From: Actinomycetota bacterium
Lineage (GTDB): Bacteria > Actinomycetota > Actinomycetes > Actinomycetales > Actinomycetaceae
NCBI GenBank assembly: GCA_019425105.1
Contig: JAHYYD010000031.1
Coordinates: 1 to 14,446 of the forward strand
Direction of reading: 5' to 3'
Length of the DNA: 14,446 bases
Each line of letters begins with the position of its first letter. Position 1 is the stretch's first letter. Of this stretch, positions 7,665 to 14,446 are shown piece after piece. The translations under genes and the position numbers were made by a program. The notes below the pieces were generated by a model, which was not told the DNA's origin, did no database searches, and was given only the letters and a program-made list of their open reading frames with translations.

Positions 7665-7697
7665 GGCAGGACTCCTCTCTGAGCCGATGACCCTTTC

Positions 7698-7720
7698 ATC
7701 ATACGCCGCAAGCCGCGGCG
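7698..7720 (-). promoter_or_regulatory. Promoter -10 box and adjoining inverted repeat of the small membrane protein gene
   Basis: On the minus strand TATGAT (7698-7703) matches the -10 consensus at 5 of 6 positions and lies 33 nt before the ATG. Directly upstream is an inverted repeat, CGCCGC-GGCTT-GCGGCG (7704-7720), filling the -35/-10 spacer. No good -35 hexamer is visible at 17 nt. The repeat could be an operator; it could also be chance in GC-rich sequence. Confidence 0.45.
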
Positions 7721-7794
7721 CTACTCGTACTTTGGACAAGGCCGCGGCGTGCCTGTGACGACGACCAGACAATGCTACGAAGGCCGACAACAGC

Positions 7795-7828
7795 GGGAGG
7801 GCCCGGCGCATACGCGCCGGGCCCTCCC
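7795..7828 (-). terminator. Terminator of the sdhCAB operon
   Basis: Two 15-nt arms (7795-7809 and 7814-7828) are perfect reverse complements around a 4-nt loop, a very stable GC-rich hairpin. It begins 19 nt after the sdhB stop. The following minus-strand sequence (GCTGTTGTCGG) is only weakly T-rich, as is usual for actinobacterial terminators. Confidence 0.85.
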
Positions 7829-7847
7829 TCAGGCCACTCCAGATCGA

Positions 7848-8591
7848 TCAGACGCCCTTGAAGGCAGCCTTGCCGAGCTGGCGGTTGAGGTTTGCGATCA
7901 CGTCGAGCGGGATCTGCTTGGGGCAGACCGCCGCGCACTCACCGATGTTGGAGCAGGAGCCGAAGCCCTCCTCGTCCATCTGGTTGAGCATGTTGACCAC
8001 GCGCTTGTAGTTCTCGGGCTTGCCCTGCGGGAGCAGGCCGAGGTGCGTGACCTTCGCCGAGGTGAAGAGCATCGCGGACGCGTTCGGGCAGGCAGCCACG
8101 CATGCACCACAGCCGATGCAGGCGGCAGCCTCGAACGCACGATCCGCATCCTGCTTCGGGACCGGGGTCGCGTGCGCGTCGGGGGCTGCACCCGTGTTCA
8201 CGGAAATGTAGCCTCCGGCCTGGATGATGCGATCCAGCGCGGAGCGGTTGACCACGAGGTCCTTGATAATCGGGAAGCCCTCTGCACGCCACGGCTCGAT
8301 CGTGATGACGTCACCATCGTTGAAGGAACGCATGTGCAGCTGGCAGGTCGTGGTGACCTCCGGGCCGTGCGCGATACCGTTGATGACGATGCCACACTGA
8401 CCGCAGATACCCTCGCGGCAGTCGGAGTCGAAGGCGATGGGTTCCTCGCCGCGCGCGAAGAGCTCTTCGTTCAGGACGTCGAGCATCTCCAGGAACGAGG
8501 ACTCTTCCGAGATTCCCTTCACCTGGTATTCATGAATTGCGCCCTTGTCTTCGGGACCGTTTTGGCGCCAGATCCTCAGTGTCAGGTTCAC
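7848..8591 (-). CDS. sdhB: Succinate dehydrogenase / fumarate reductase iron-sulfur subunit
   Basis: SdhB carries electrons between the flavin of SdhA and the quinone site in SdhC, on the cytoplasmic face of the membrane. The 247-residue protein shows all three cluster motifs. The [2Fe-2S] site is [12 protein letters not shown] (Cys58, Cys63, Cys66) with Cys83. The ferredoxin-type region is [12 protein letters not shown] (Cys158, Cys161, Cys164, Cys168). The final set is [13 protein letters not shown] (Cys213, Cys219, Cys223). By family rules Cys158/161/164/223 bind [4Fe-4S] and Cys168/213/219 bind [3Fe-4S]. I place the start at the GTG at 8591, which shares GTGA with the sdhA stop and has GGAG 7 nt upstream. 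A longer in-frame reading would add about 30 low-complexity residues with no family similarity. It is the last gene of sdhC-sdhA-sdhB and is followed by a strong hairpin. Confidence 0.95.
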   Translation of the reverse strand: MNLTLRIWRQNGPEDKGAIHEYQVKGISEESSFLEMLDVLNEELFARGEEPIAFDSDCREGICGQCGIVINGIAHGPEVTTTCQLHMRSFNDGDVITIEPWRAEGFPIIKDLVVNRSALDRIIQAGGYISVNTGAAPDAHATPVPKQDADRAFEAAACIGCGACVAACPNASAMLFTSAKVTHLGLLPQGKPENYKRVVNMLNQMDEEGFGSCSNIGECAAVCPKQIPLDVIANLNRQLGKAAFKGV

Positions 8592-10567
8592 TTGTAGCTC
8601 CGCTGCTTCAGCTCGATGTCGTTGTAAATCAGGTCTTCCTTGTGGAGGATCGGGGGCTCGCCTTCGCCAGCGTATTCCCAAGCCGCCACGTACAGGAACT
8701 TGTCGTCGTGACGCAGGGCCTCACCCTCGGGAGTCTGGGACTCCGCGCGGAAGTGGCCGCCGCACGACTCTTCGCGGTGCAGGGCGTCGATGCACATGAG
8801 CTCGCCCAGCTCCATGAAGTCAGCCACGCGGCCGGCCTTCTCGAGGGACTGGTTGAGTTCGCCGATCGACTTGCCGGGAACGCGAACGTTCTTCCAGTAG
8901 TCGGCGCGCAGCTCACGGATCAGACCGATGGCCTTCTTCAGGCCCGCCTCGGTGCGTTCCATGCCGCAGTACTCCCACATGATCTTGCCCAGCTCCTTGT
9001 GGAACGAGTCCACGGAGCGCGTGCCATTGATCGACATGAGGGTGTCGATGCGTCCCTGAGCGGACTCGAGAGCTTCCTTGACGGAAGGCGAGTTCTCGTC
9101 CAGCTTGGGCAGGTGGAAGCAGTGCGCCAGGTAGTCGTTGATCGTGTTGGGCAGGACGAAGTAGCCGTCCGACAGGCCCTGCATGAGCGCCGAGGCACCC
9201 AGGCGGTTTGCGCCGTGGTCGGAGAAGTTCGCCTCGCCGGCCACGTACAGACCGGGCAGGTTCGACTCGAGGTCGTAGTCAACCCACAGGCCACCCATGG
9301 TGTAGTGGACGGCCGGGTAGATGCGCATCGGCACCTCGTAGGGGTTGTCGCCCGTGATGCGCTCGTACATGTCGAAGAGGTTGCCGTACTTCGCGGAGAC
9401 GGCCGCCTTGCCCATGCGGGAGATGGCCTCGGAGAAGTCGAGGTAGACGCCGCGGGCGACACCGTCGATCTTCGGGCCGACGCCACGGCCCTCGTCGCAC
9501 ATGTTCTTGGCCTGACGCGACGCGATGTCGCGGGGCACGAGGTTACCGAAGGAGGGGTAGATGCGCTCCAGGTAGTAGTCGCGATCCTCTTCGGGGATGT
9601 CGCGCGGGTCCTTCTCGCAGTCCTCGGCGCGCTTCGGCACCCAGATGCGGCCGTCGTTACGCAGCGACTCCGACATGAGGGTCAGCTTCGACTGCTGGTC
9701 ACCGTGCTGGGGGATGCACGTGGGGTGGATCTGCGTGAAGCAAGGGTTGCCGAAGTAGGCGCCCTTGCGGTACGCACGCCAGATGGCGGTCGCGTTGCAG
9801 CCCATCGCGTTGGTGGACAGGAAGAACACGTTGCCGTAGCCGCCGGTGGCGAGGACGACCGCGTCGGCGATGAAGGTCTCGAGCTTGCCGGTGGACATGT
9901 CGCGGGCGATGATGCCGCGCGCCTTGCCCTCGTCGACGATGAGCTCGACCATCTCGTGACGCGAGTGCTCGGTGACGGTGCCCGCGGCGACCTGACGCTC
10001 GAGCGCCTGGTAGGCGCCGATCAGGAGCTGCTGGCCGGTCTGGCCACGCGCGTAGAATGTACGGGACACCTGCACGCCACCGAAGGAGCGGTTGTCGAGG
10101 AGGCCGCCGTACTCGCGGGCGAAGGGAACGCCCTGCGCGACGCACTGGTCGATGATGTTGGCGCTGACCTCGGCGAGGCGGTAGACGTTGTCCTCACGAG
10201 CGCGGTAGTCGCCGCCCTTGACCGTGTCGTAGAAGAGACGGTAGACGGAGTCGTTGTCGTTGCGGTAGTTCTTCGCGGCGTTGATACCACCCTGCGCGGC
10301 GATGGAGTGCGCGCGGCGGGCGGAGTCCTGGTAGAAGAACACGTCGACGTTGTAGCCCATTTCGCCGAGCGAGGCGGCGGCAGCGCCGCCCGCGAGGCCG
10401 GAGCCGACGATGATGACGCGCAGCTTGCGGCGGTTGGCGGGGTTGACCAGCGCGGCGGTGAACTTACGCTGCTCCCAGCGCTGCGCGATCGGGACGTCGT
10501 GGGGGGCCTTCGCGTCGGCGATCTTCTCGCCTTCACGGTAGAGGCCGTGGATGAGTGTATCGGTCAT
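8588..10567 (-). CDS. sdhA: Succinate dehydrogenase / fumarate reductase flavoprotein subunit
   Basis: SdhA interconverts succinate and fumarate using covalently bound FAD. The 659-residue protein is of normal length for the b558-type complex. It shows the dinucleotide-binding motif [11 protein letters not shown] (51-61), the covalent-FAD site [15 protein letters not shown] with His87, TGGYGNVF (241-248), the substrate-site HPTCIP (His281), the catalytic arginine in VPRDIASR (Arg346) and [10 protein letters not shown] (His421). The [19 protein letters not shown] segment closes the FAD domain. The ATG at 10567 has AAGGG about 10 nt upstream and follows the sdhC stop by 16 nt; the stop overlaps sdhB by 4 nt. 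The direction in the cell cannot be read from sequence. In a menaquinone-using fermenting actinobacterium, fumarate reduction to succinate is plausible. A long open frame on the opposite strand is a GC-bias shadow. Confidence 0.97.
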   Translation of the reverse strand: MTDTLIHGLYREGEKIADAKAPHDVPIAQRWEQRKFTAALVNPANRRKLRVIIVGSGLAGGAAAASLGEMGYNVDVFFYQDSARRAHSIAAQGGINAAKNYRNDNDSVYRLFYDTVKGGDYRAREDNVYRLAEVSANIIDQCVAQGVPFAREYGGLLDNRSFGGVQVSRTFYARGQTGQQLLIGAYQALERQVAAGTVTEHSRHEMVELIVDEGKARGIIARDMSTGKLETFIADAVVLATGGYGNVFFLSTNAMGCNATAIWRAYRKGAYFGNPCFTQIHPTCIPQHGDQQSKLTLMSESLRNDGRIWVPKRAEDCEKDPRDIPEEDRDYYLERIYPSFGNLVPRDIASRQAKNMCDEGRGVGPKIDGVARGVYLDFSEAISRMGKAAVSAKYGNLFDMYERITGDNPYEVPMRIYPAVHYTMGGLWVDYDLESNLPGLYVAGEANFSDHGANRLGASALMQGLSDGYFVLPNTINDYLAHCFHLPKLDENSPSVKEALESAQGRIDTLMSINGTRSVDSFHKELGKIMWEYCGMERTEAGLKKAIGLIRELRADYWKNVRVPGKSIGELNQSLEKAGRVADFMELGELMCIDALHREESCGGHFRAESQTPEGEALRHDDKFLYVAAWEYAGEGEPPILHKEDLIYNDIELKQRSYK

Positions 10568-10583
10568 GATTGCGTGCCCTTCC

Positions 10584-11297
10584 TCAGTGGATCAAGCCGG
10601 TGACGATGGCGACGGGCGGGGCCATGAACATCACGAAGATGACCAGACCGACCAGGCCCGAGAGGACAACCAGAGGCTTGCGGGTGGCGGGACGCACCCA
10701 GCCGAGCGACTGGAACATGGACCAGAAGCCGTGGGAGACGTGGATGCACGCGCAGCCGACGAACACGGCGTAGAGGATCACGAGGACCGGCGACTGGAAG
10801 GACGCGATCATGCGGTCGTAGGGGGTGGTGACGTCAGCACCGAAGTTTGCGACCTTCGCGGGCAGGCTCACGGTGGTGAAGTGAGCGATGTGGAAGATCA
10901 GGATCAGCAGGATGAGGACACCGCTCATGCGCATGGTGCGGGCCGCGTAGGAGTCCGTGACGGACTTCTTGACGACGTAGCGGGTGGAGCGAGCGCGGCG
11001 CGAGCGCTTCCACGTGTAGGCGGCGGCCCACAGGTGGATCACGAGCATGAGCACCATGGCGGCGCGGAAGACCCAGATGAATCCGCCGTGCGGGAAGATC
11101 GGCACGAAAGCCTCTTCATGCAGCCAGTGCGCGTAGTCGTTGTAGACCTGCGCGCCCAGGAACATCTTGAGGTTGCCGTAGGAGTGGAACAGCAAGAAGA
11201 AAACGAAAACGAAGCCCGAGACGGCCATCAGCTGCTTAATAAAGACGCTGGTGGTCCACGCGCGGCGCTTCTTCGTTGCGACATTTTGAGTGGCCAT
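10584..11297 (-). CDS. sdhC: Succinate dehydrogenase cytochrome b558 subunit (di-heme membrane anchor)
   Basis: SdhC anchors SdhAB to the membrane and passes electrons to or from menaquinone through two b hemes. The 237-residue protein fits the b558 family, a single anchor with five transmembrane helices and no separate SdhD. Helices lie at about 23-41, 73-95, 124-143, 170-190 and 208-232. Histidines in or near the helices that fit the four heme-ligand positions of the Bacillus type are His38 (LLFHSYGN), His88 (VIHLW), His136 or His139 (IFHIAHF) and His186 or His189 (CIHVSHGFW). The ATG at 11297 gives the usual short N-terminus before [13 protein letters not shown]. It has no ribosome binding site but does have a -10 box 6 nt upstream, so translation may be leaderless. 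It is the first gene of the sdhCAB operon. Confidence 0.93.
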   Translation of the reverse strand: MATQNVATKKRRAWTTSVFIKQLMAVSGFVFVFFLLFHSYGNLKMFLGAQVYNDYAHWLHEEAFVPIFPHGGFIWVFRAAMVLMLVIHLWAAAYTWKRSRRARSTRYVVKKSVTDSYAARTMRMSGVLILLILIFHIAHFTTVSLPAKVANFGADVTTPYDRMIASFQSPVLVILYAVFVGCACIHVSHGFWSMFQSLGWVRPATRKPLVVLSGLVGLVIFVMFMAPPVAIVTGLIH

Positions 11298-11303
11298 GGA
11301 ATG

Positions 11304-11309
11304 AGCATA
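11304..11309 (-). promoter_or_regulatory. -10 box of a probable leaderless sdhCAB promoter
   Basis: On the minus strand TATGCT is followed by CATTCC and then the ATG of sdhC, a 6-nt gap identical to that at tsaD. Transcription would start at or next to the A of the start codon. There is no purine-rich ribosome binding site, and no clear -35 hexamer at 17-18 nt. Confidence 0.55.
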
Positions 11310-11378
11310 TCGACGCTTTTCGTCCGCCTCGTAGGACCATGGCACGAGGACCCGCGCACCCCTTGTCGACACGCTGTC

Positions 11379-11398
11379 ATTTTCCGCTATTTTCCGCG
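11379..11398. repeat. Tandem 10-nt direct repeat upstream of sdhC
   Basis: ATTTTCCGCT is followed immediately by ATTTTCCGCG: nine identical bases repeated with a 10-nt period, one helical turn. It lies 82-101 nt upstream of the inferred sdhC transcript start. An activator site is possible; no regulator is identified. Confidence 0.5.
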
Positions 11399-11528
11399 GT
11401 TATCTGGCGCTCGTTGCCCCGCGATTGCAAGGAAAACACCTAGGACCATCGGCCCCATAAACAGGGGTCGAAAGGCACGAATTTTGATACACCGACCGCA
11501 CCTATTTGGTGGTGGTGATCGCATCTCC

Positions 11529-11978
11529 TCAGGTCAGGGGTGCCCTCATCTCGATGGCCTCTTCGACCGGATTGCGGAAGTAGCGGGGACGGCGCCCAAT
11601 TTCGGCGAATCCACGCGATTCGTACAGGCCGATTGCCCCCTCGTTTGAGGGACGAACGTCGAGGAAGATCTCGCGCGCCCCCGCCTCGCGCGACCACGCC
11701 AGGAGGGTGTCCAGGATGGCCCCGCCGTAGCCTCGTCCGCGCGCGTGGGGACGCACGCCGATCGTCATGACGTCGGCCTGGTCTCCCCCGACTTTGACAC
11801 CGCCGTATCCGACGACGTCTCCGGAGGCATCCGTGGCAATCCAGTATCGTGAGGCCGGGGAGGAGAGCTCCTCGGCGATCATGTAGGGGGTCCAGGGGTC
11901 TTCGGCGAAAACCTCGGCCTCGAGAGCTGTGAACAGTTCAAGGTCGTCTGGCCCCGCGACGCGCAGCGCGGCGTTCAC
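11529..11978 (-). CDS. rimI: RimI-type GNAT N-acetyltransferase
   Basis: A 149-residue GCN5-related acetyltransferase. RimI acetylates the N-terminal alanine of ribosomal protein S18 in E. coli; actinobacterial homologues may have a wider range of N-terminal targets. The acetyl-CoA pyrophosphate-binding loop is VRPHARGRGYGG (75-86), and the C-terminal block LDVRPSNEGAIGLYESRGF (106-124) is the typical RimI signature, followed by RRPRYFRNP. The GTG start at 11978 shares GTGA with the tsaB stop. It is the last gene of the alr-tsaE-tsaB-rimI operon. In many actinobacteria tsaD would follow directly; here the sdh operon does. Confidence 0.9.
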   Translation of the reverse strand: MNAALRVAGPDDLELFTALEAEVFAEDPWTPYMIAEELSSPASRYWIATDASGDVVGYGGVKVGGDQADVMTIGVRPHARGRGYGGAILDTLLAWSREAGAREIFLDVRPSNEGAIGLYESRGFAEIGRRPRYFRNPVEEAIEMRAPLT

Positions 11979-12670
11979 AGGCGCGCGGTGGGCTGACCCT
12001 GAATGTCCGGGCGACGCAGGTAGAGGGGATCGGTGCGCAGGCGGTCCTCCTCGCCGCGCGACAGGCGCGTGGCGACAATACGGCTCATGACCGCGGGATC
12101 GAGGCTCACCTGGGGGCCGAGGTCGGCGCGAGCGAGCGCGTCGGCGCTGTGCGCGGGGATCGGCGCTCCGGCGACGACGAGGCCGGGGGCGGAGCGCATG
12201 GCGCTCAGCAGCGTGGACACGCCCCCCACCTCGAGGCGTCCCTCGAGGGTGACGTCGTCGGGTCCGGCGGCGACAAAGGCCCCCCAGTAGAGTTCGCGGC
12301 GGCGCGCGTCGGCGATCGCGTAGACGCGGGCGTCGGGGGCGAGCAGGTCGAGGCCCTGGCGGGCGATAACGTCGAGGGCGGACACGCCGTACGCGGGCAC
12401 GCCTGCCACGGCGGCGAGGACGCGGGCGGAGACGAGGCCCGCGCGCAGGCCGGTGAAGGGAGCGGGGCCGGTGCCCACGAGGATGCGATCAATGCCGGCC
12501 TGCGTGAGCTGGGCGGGCAGTCCGGCGGCCTCAAGGGCCTCGCGCACGAGCGGGGTGATCGATTCGGCGTGGTGGCGCCCAGAATCGTTGTGGGCGCGGG
12601 CGATGACGCTGCCGTTGTCGACGATGGCGACGGTGGTGGCGGCTTGGGTGTCCAGGGCTATCTCTCGCAC
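11975..12670 (-). CDS. tsaB: t6A biosynthesis protein TsaB
   Basis: TsaB is the catalytically inactive ASKHA-fold partner that dimerises with TsaD and, with TsaE, supports t6A37 formation on tRNA. The 231-residue protein has the family's opening IALDTQAATTVAIVDNG (4-20), HHAESITPLV (33-42) and VGTGPAPFTGLRAGL (65-79), the diagnostic GP-FTGLR block. The C-terminal half is divergent, as usual. The start is the GTG at 12670 with AGGA 7 nt upstream, 9 nt after the tsaE stop. Its stop overlaps rimI by 4 nt. Separate members of the complex are tsaE (immediately upstream) and tsaD (about 4.6 kb downstream). Confidence 0.92.
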   Translation of the reverse strand: MREIALDTQAATTVAIVDNGSVIARAHNDSGRHHAESITPLVREALEAAGLPAQLTQAGIDRILVGTGPAPFTGLRAGLVSARVLAAVAGVPAYGVSALDVIARQGLDLLAPDARVYAIADARRRELYWGAFVAAGPDDVTLEGRLEVGGVSTLLSAMRSAPGLVVAGAPIPAHSADALARADLGPQVSLDPAVMSRIVATRLSRGEEDRLRTDPLYLRRPDIQGQPTARL

Positions 12671-12679
12671 GATGTGATC

Positions 12680-13255
12680 CTACTCGTCGGTGTCGGGCTC
12701 GTCGATGCGACGACCGCCGTGGGCAGCGACAATGCCGTCGAGCACGCCGTCCCAGCGGTGGCCGTGGGCACGCAGGACGATGACGCGTGTGCCGTCGTCC
12801 ATGTGCTCCAAGTCGATGATGTCGCCGTCGGTCTCAGCCTGCCCGCCGGACGCGCGGCCCACCTCGATGGAGAGGCGTTCGTCGCTCATGGCCTCGGTTT
12901 TGCCCTCGCCCCACTCGACGACGGTGACGGCCTCGTCGAGGGAGGAGTCGAGGTCGAGGGTCTCAAGGTCGCTGAGGTCCTTGATGCGGTAGGCGTCGGC
13001 GTGGATCAGGTCGGGGCCGCCACTCAGGGAGGGATGCACGCGCGCGACGATGAAGGTCGGCGAGGCGACGCGTCCGCGCACGCCCATACCGACGCCGATG
13101 CCCTGGGTCAGGGTGGTCTTGCCCGCGCCGAGGCCTCCCGAGAGCATGACGAGGTCTCCGGCAGCGAGAATGCGCCCGAGGTCTTCGCCAAGCGAGCGCG
13201 TCTGGTCGGCGTCGCTCGTTGACACCTGGAACGTGGCGGTGATTGTGTCACTCAT
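12680..13255 (-). CDS. tsaE: t6A biosynthesis ATPase TsaE
   Basis: TsaE is a small P-loop ATPase needed for turnover of the TsaB-TsaD complex. The Walker A motif is SGGLGAGKTT (39-48, Lys46). It is followed by SPTFIVARVHP (65-75), the conserved HADAYRI (85-91) and VVEWGEG (112-118), which together are diagnostic. I place the start at the ATG at 13255: it overlaps the end of alr by 8 nt, AGGAG lies about 10 nt upstream, and a longer frame upstream reads as low-complexity shadow of alr. At 191 residues it is longer than the roughly 150-160 usual for the family; the extra lies after about residue 135 and at the C-terminus. It is the second gene of the alr-tsaE-tsaB-rimI operon. Confidence 0.93.
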   Translation of the reverse strand: MSDTITATFQVSTSDADQTRSLGEDLGRILAAGDLVMLSGGLGAGKTTLTQGIGVGMGVRGRVASPTFIVARVHPSLSGGPDLIHADAYRIKDLSDLETLDLDSSLDEAVTVVEWGEGKTEAMSDERLSIEVGRASGGQAETDGDIIDLEHMDDGTRVIVLRAHGHRWDGVLDGIVAAHGGRRIDEPDTDE

Positions 13256-14446
13256 GCGTGTTCTTCTCCTGAGTGTGCGCTGTGTGGTCCCGGTAGGCAC
13301 GCGGGATGTGGGCGCCGAGGTTGGTGACGATCTCGTAGTTGATGGTAGAGGCAGCGTCCGCCCATTCATCGGCCAGGGGTTCGCCGAGCGCGCCCGTGCC
13401 AAACAAGACGGCGGTGTCGCCCACGGCTGCGGGTGCGGTGCCGCTGCGCGCGGTCGGGGTTCCGGGCTCTCCCTCGGCGGGACCGAGATCAACCATGAAT
13501 TGGTCCATGCACACGCGTCCGACGAGCGGCGCGTTGAGGAGGCCGGCCTCGGTGCGAACGACGACGCGAGCCTTATTGGATGCCGCGCGGAAGATGCCGT
13601 CGCCGTAGCCGAGGGGCACGAGGCCGATCCAGCGGCGCGTGGGTGCCACCCAGGTCCCCCCGTAGGAGAGCGGGGTTCCCTCTTCGATGACTTTGACGGA
13701 CGTCAGCGGGGCGCGCAGCTCGAGGGCGGGGACGAGGTCGAGTACGTCGGCCGTCGCTACCGCGGGGTCGGGGCTTAGGCCGTACAGGCCGATGCCGGCG
13801 CGGACCATGTCGTAGTGGGCCTCGGGATGCCACAGGATGCCCGAGGTGGCGGACAGGTGACGGATGCGCGGGGTAATGCCGGCGTCGGCGAGGATCGCCA
13901 GGCCCTCCTCGAAAATCCGCACGTGGCTCGCAGTCGAGGCATTGCCCGCCTCGCTGGGGTCATCGGCGCGGGACATGTGGCTCCACGCGCCCACGACGTC
14001 GACGAGGCCGTCGTCTGCGGCCATACGCAGGGCCGAGGCCAGGGCGGGCAGGTCGGCCAAGGTGGAGCCGGCGCGCGACATGCCCGTGTCGATCTTGACG
14101 TGGACGCGGGCGGGGCGACCGACCGATCGGGCGGCGGCGCAGATGTCGGCGAGGACCCAGGTCCACGACACGGACAGGTCGATGTCGGCCTCGATCGCGG
14201 CCGCGAAGTCGGAGGATGAGGTGGAGATCCACGCAAGGATGGGCGCGTCGGCTCGGGCGACCCCGGCCTCGTCGAGGCCGCGGCGCAGTGCGAAGGCCTC
14301 GGCCAGCTGGGCAACCCCCAGCCAGTCGGCACCACCGTCCAGGGCCGCGAGCGCGACGGGAACGAGCCCGTGCCCGTAAGCGTTCGCCTTCACGGTGGCG
14401 AGCTGGAGCGCGTCCGGGGCTGCGGCCCGCAGGACGCTCAGGTTGT
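13248..14446 (-). CDS. alr: Alanine racemase, N-terminus cut by the window end
   Basis: This PLP enzyme interconverts L- and D-alanine and supplies D-alanine for peptidoglycan. The frame is open to the window end (NLSVLRAAAPDALQL precedes TVKANAYGHG), so the real start lies beyond 14446, probably only about 10-30 residues away; the GTG at 14393 is an internal valine. The PLP lysine is in VKANAYGHG. Further landmarks are HVKIDTGMSRAG, RHLSATSGILW, YDMVRAGIGLYGL, the catalytic-tyrosine region LSYGGTW, PLGYGDGI, GRVCMDQFMVDLG, and the closing INYEIVTNLGAHIPRAYR. It ends with a short polar tail that overlaps tsaE by 8 nt, so the two are translationally coupled. It is the first visible gene of the operon; its promoter is outside the window. 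Confidence 0.95.
   Translation of the reverse strand, partial: NLSVLRAAAPDALQLATVKANAYGHGLVPVALAALDGGADWLGVAQLAEAFALRRGLDEAGVARADAPILAWISTSSSDFAAAIEADIDLSVSWTWVLADICAAARSVGRPARVHVKIDTGMSRAGSTLADLPALASALRMAADDGLVDVVGAWSHMSRADDPSEAGNASTASHVRIFEEGLAILADAGITPRIRHLSATSGILWHPEAHYDMVRAGIGLYGLSPDPAVATADVLDLVPALELRAPLTSVKVIEEGTPLSYGGTWVAPTRRWIGLVPLGYGDGIFRAASNKARVVVRTEAGLLNAPLVGRVCMDQFMVDLGPAEGEPGTPTARSGTAPAAVGDTAVLFGTGALGEPLADEWADAASTINYEIVTNLGAHIPRAYRDHTAHTQEKNTHE

Larger units (their letters stand above)
11298..11528. other. Intergenic region between rimI and sdhC
   Basis: This 231-nt, locally AT-richer gap separates the alr-tsaE-tsaB-rimI operon from sdhCAB. It holds the sdhC -10 box, a 10-nt tandem repeat (11379-11398), an 8-nt palindrome TGTCGACA (11364-11371) and two imperfect hairpins: 11450-11470, and 11495-11516 just after the rimI stop. 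The latter may weakly terminate the upstream operon, but it has a bulge and no T-run. No open frame here looks protein-like. Confidence 0.6.

Noticed and set aside
8537..10603. A 688-codon open frame on the plus strand across sdhA
   Set aside because: It is antisense to sdhA, which has complete family motifs, and its translation is rich in V, A, D, G and R as expected from GC-rich complement. This is a shadow frame.
11450..11470. Hairpin CGGCCCC/GGGGTCG as a rimI operon terminator
   Set aside because: On the minus-strand transcript it contains an A-C mismatch and no T-run follows, so it is not convincing as a terminator.
10551..11648. A 365-codon plus-strand open frame opposite sdhC
   Set aside because: It is antisense to sdhC and runs into the intergenic region with low-complexity composition and no recognisable domain.
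12149..13222. A 357-codon plus-strand open frame opposite tsaB and tsaE
   Set aside because: It is rich in Gly, Val, Asp and Ala, antisense to two clear family members, and has no motif of its own.

Overview
The window looks like chromosome from a high-GC actinobacterium. The genes are GC-rich, GTG starts are common, and stop/start overlaps of the GTGA and ATGA type recur. The protein set (di-heme b558-type SdhC, Rv0433-like glutamate-cysteine ligase, THUMP-like methyltransferase, alr-tsaE-tsaB-rimI order) fits Actinomycetota, and the sequence style best fits the Actinomyces/Schaalia group. That genus-level call is pattern recognition, not a search result. No tRNA, rRNA, CRISPR array, insertion sequence or phage gene was seen.

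Left third (1-6277), plus strand: the C-terminal part of a SAM-dependent methyltransferase with a THUMP-like tail; a GCS2-family glutamate-cysteine ligase closed by a clear hairpin terminator; then a two-gene, translationally coupled unit. The first gene of that unit is a large MprF-like membrane protein, a rhomboid-like membrane part joined to an aminoacyl-lipid synthase domain. The second is a membrane-anchored esterase with an extracytoplasmic catalytic domain. The likely theme is making and removing aminoacyl groups on membrane lipids.

Right two thirds (6291-14446), minus strand, convergent with the left block: read in transcription order, these are alr (cut by the window end), tsaE, tsaB and rimI in one tight operon; then sdhC-sdhA-sdhB, a menaquinone-type succinate dehydrogenase/fumarate reductase ending at a 15-bp perfect hairpin; then a small two-helix membrane protein of unknown function; then tsaD. 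TsaB, TsaE and TsaD together make the t6A37 tRNA modification, so the t6A genes are split by an inserted respiratory operon and a small orphan gene.

Regulation visible in the sequence: sdhC and tsaD both lack a usable Shine-Dalgarno sequence and both have a TANNNT -10 box exactly 6 nt upstream of the start codon, the geometry of leaderless mRNAs. A 10-nt tandem repeat lies about 80-100 nt upstream of sdhC, and an inverted repeat sits next to the -10 of the small membrane protein gene. I found no clearly new multi-gene system. The most unusual unit is the rhomboid-like/MprF-like protein with its overlapping membrane esterase.
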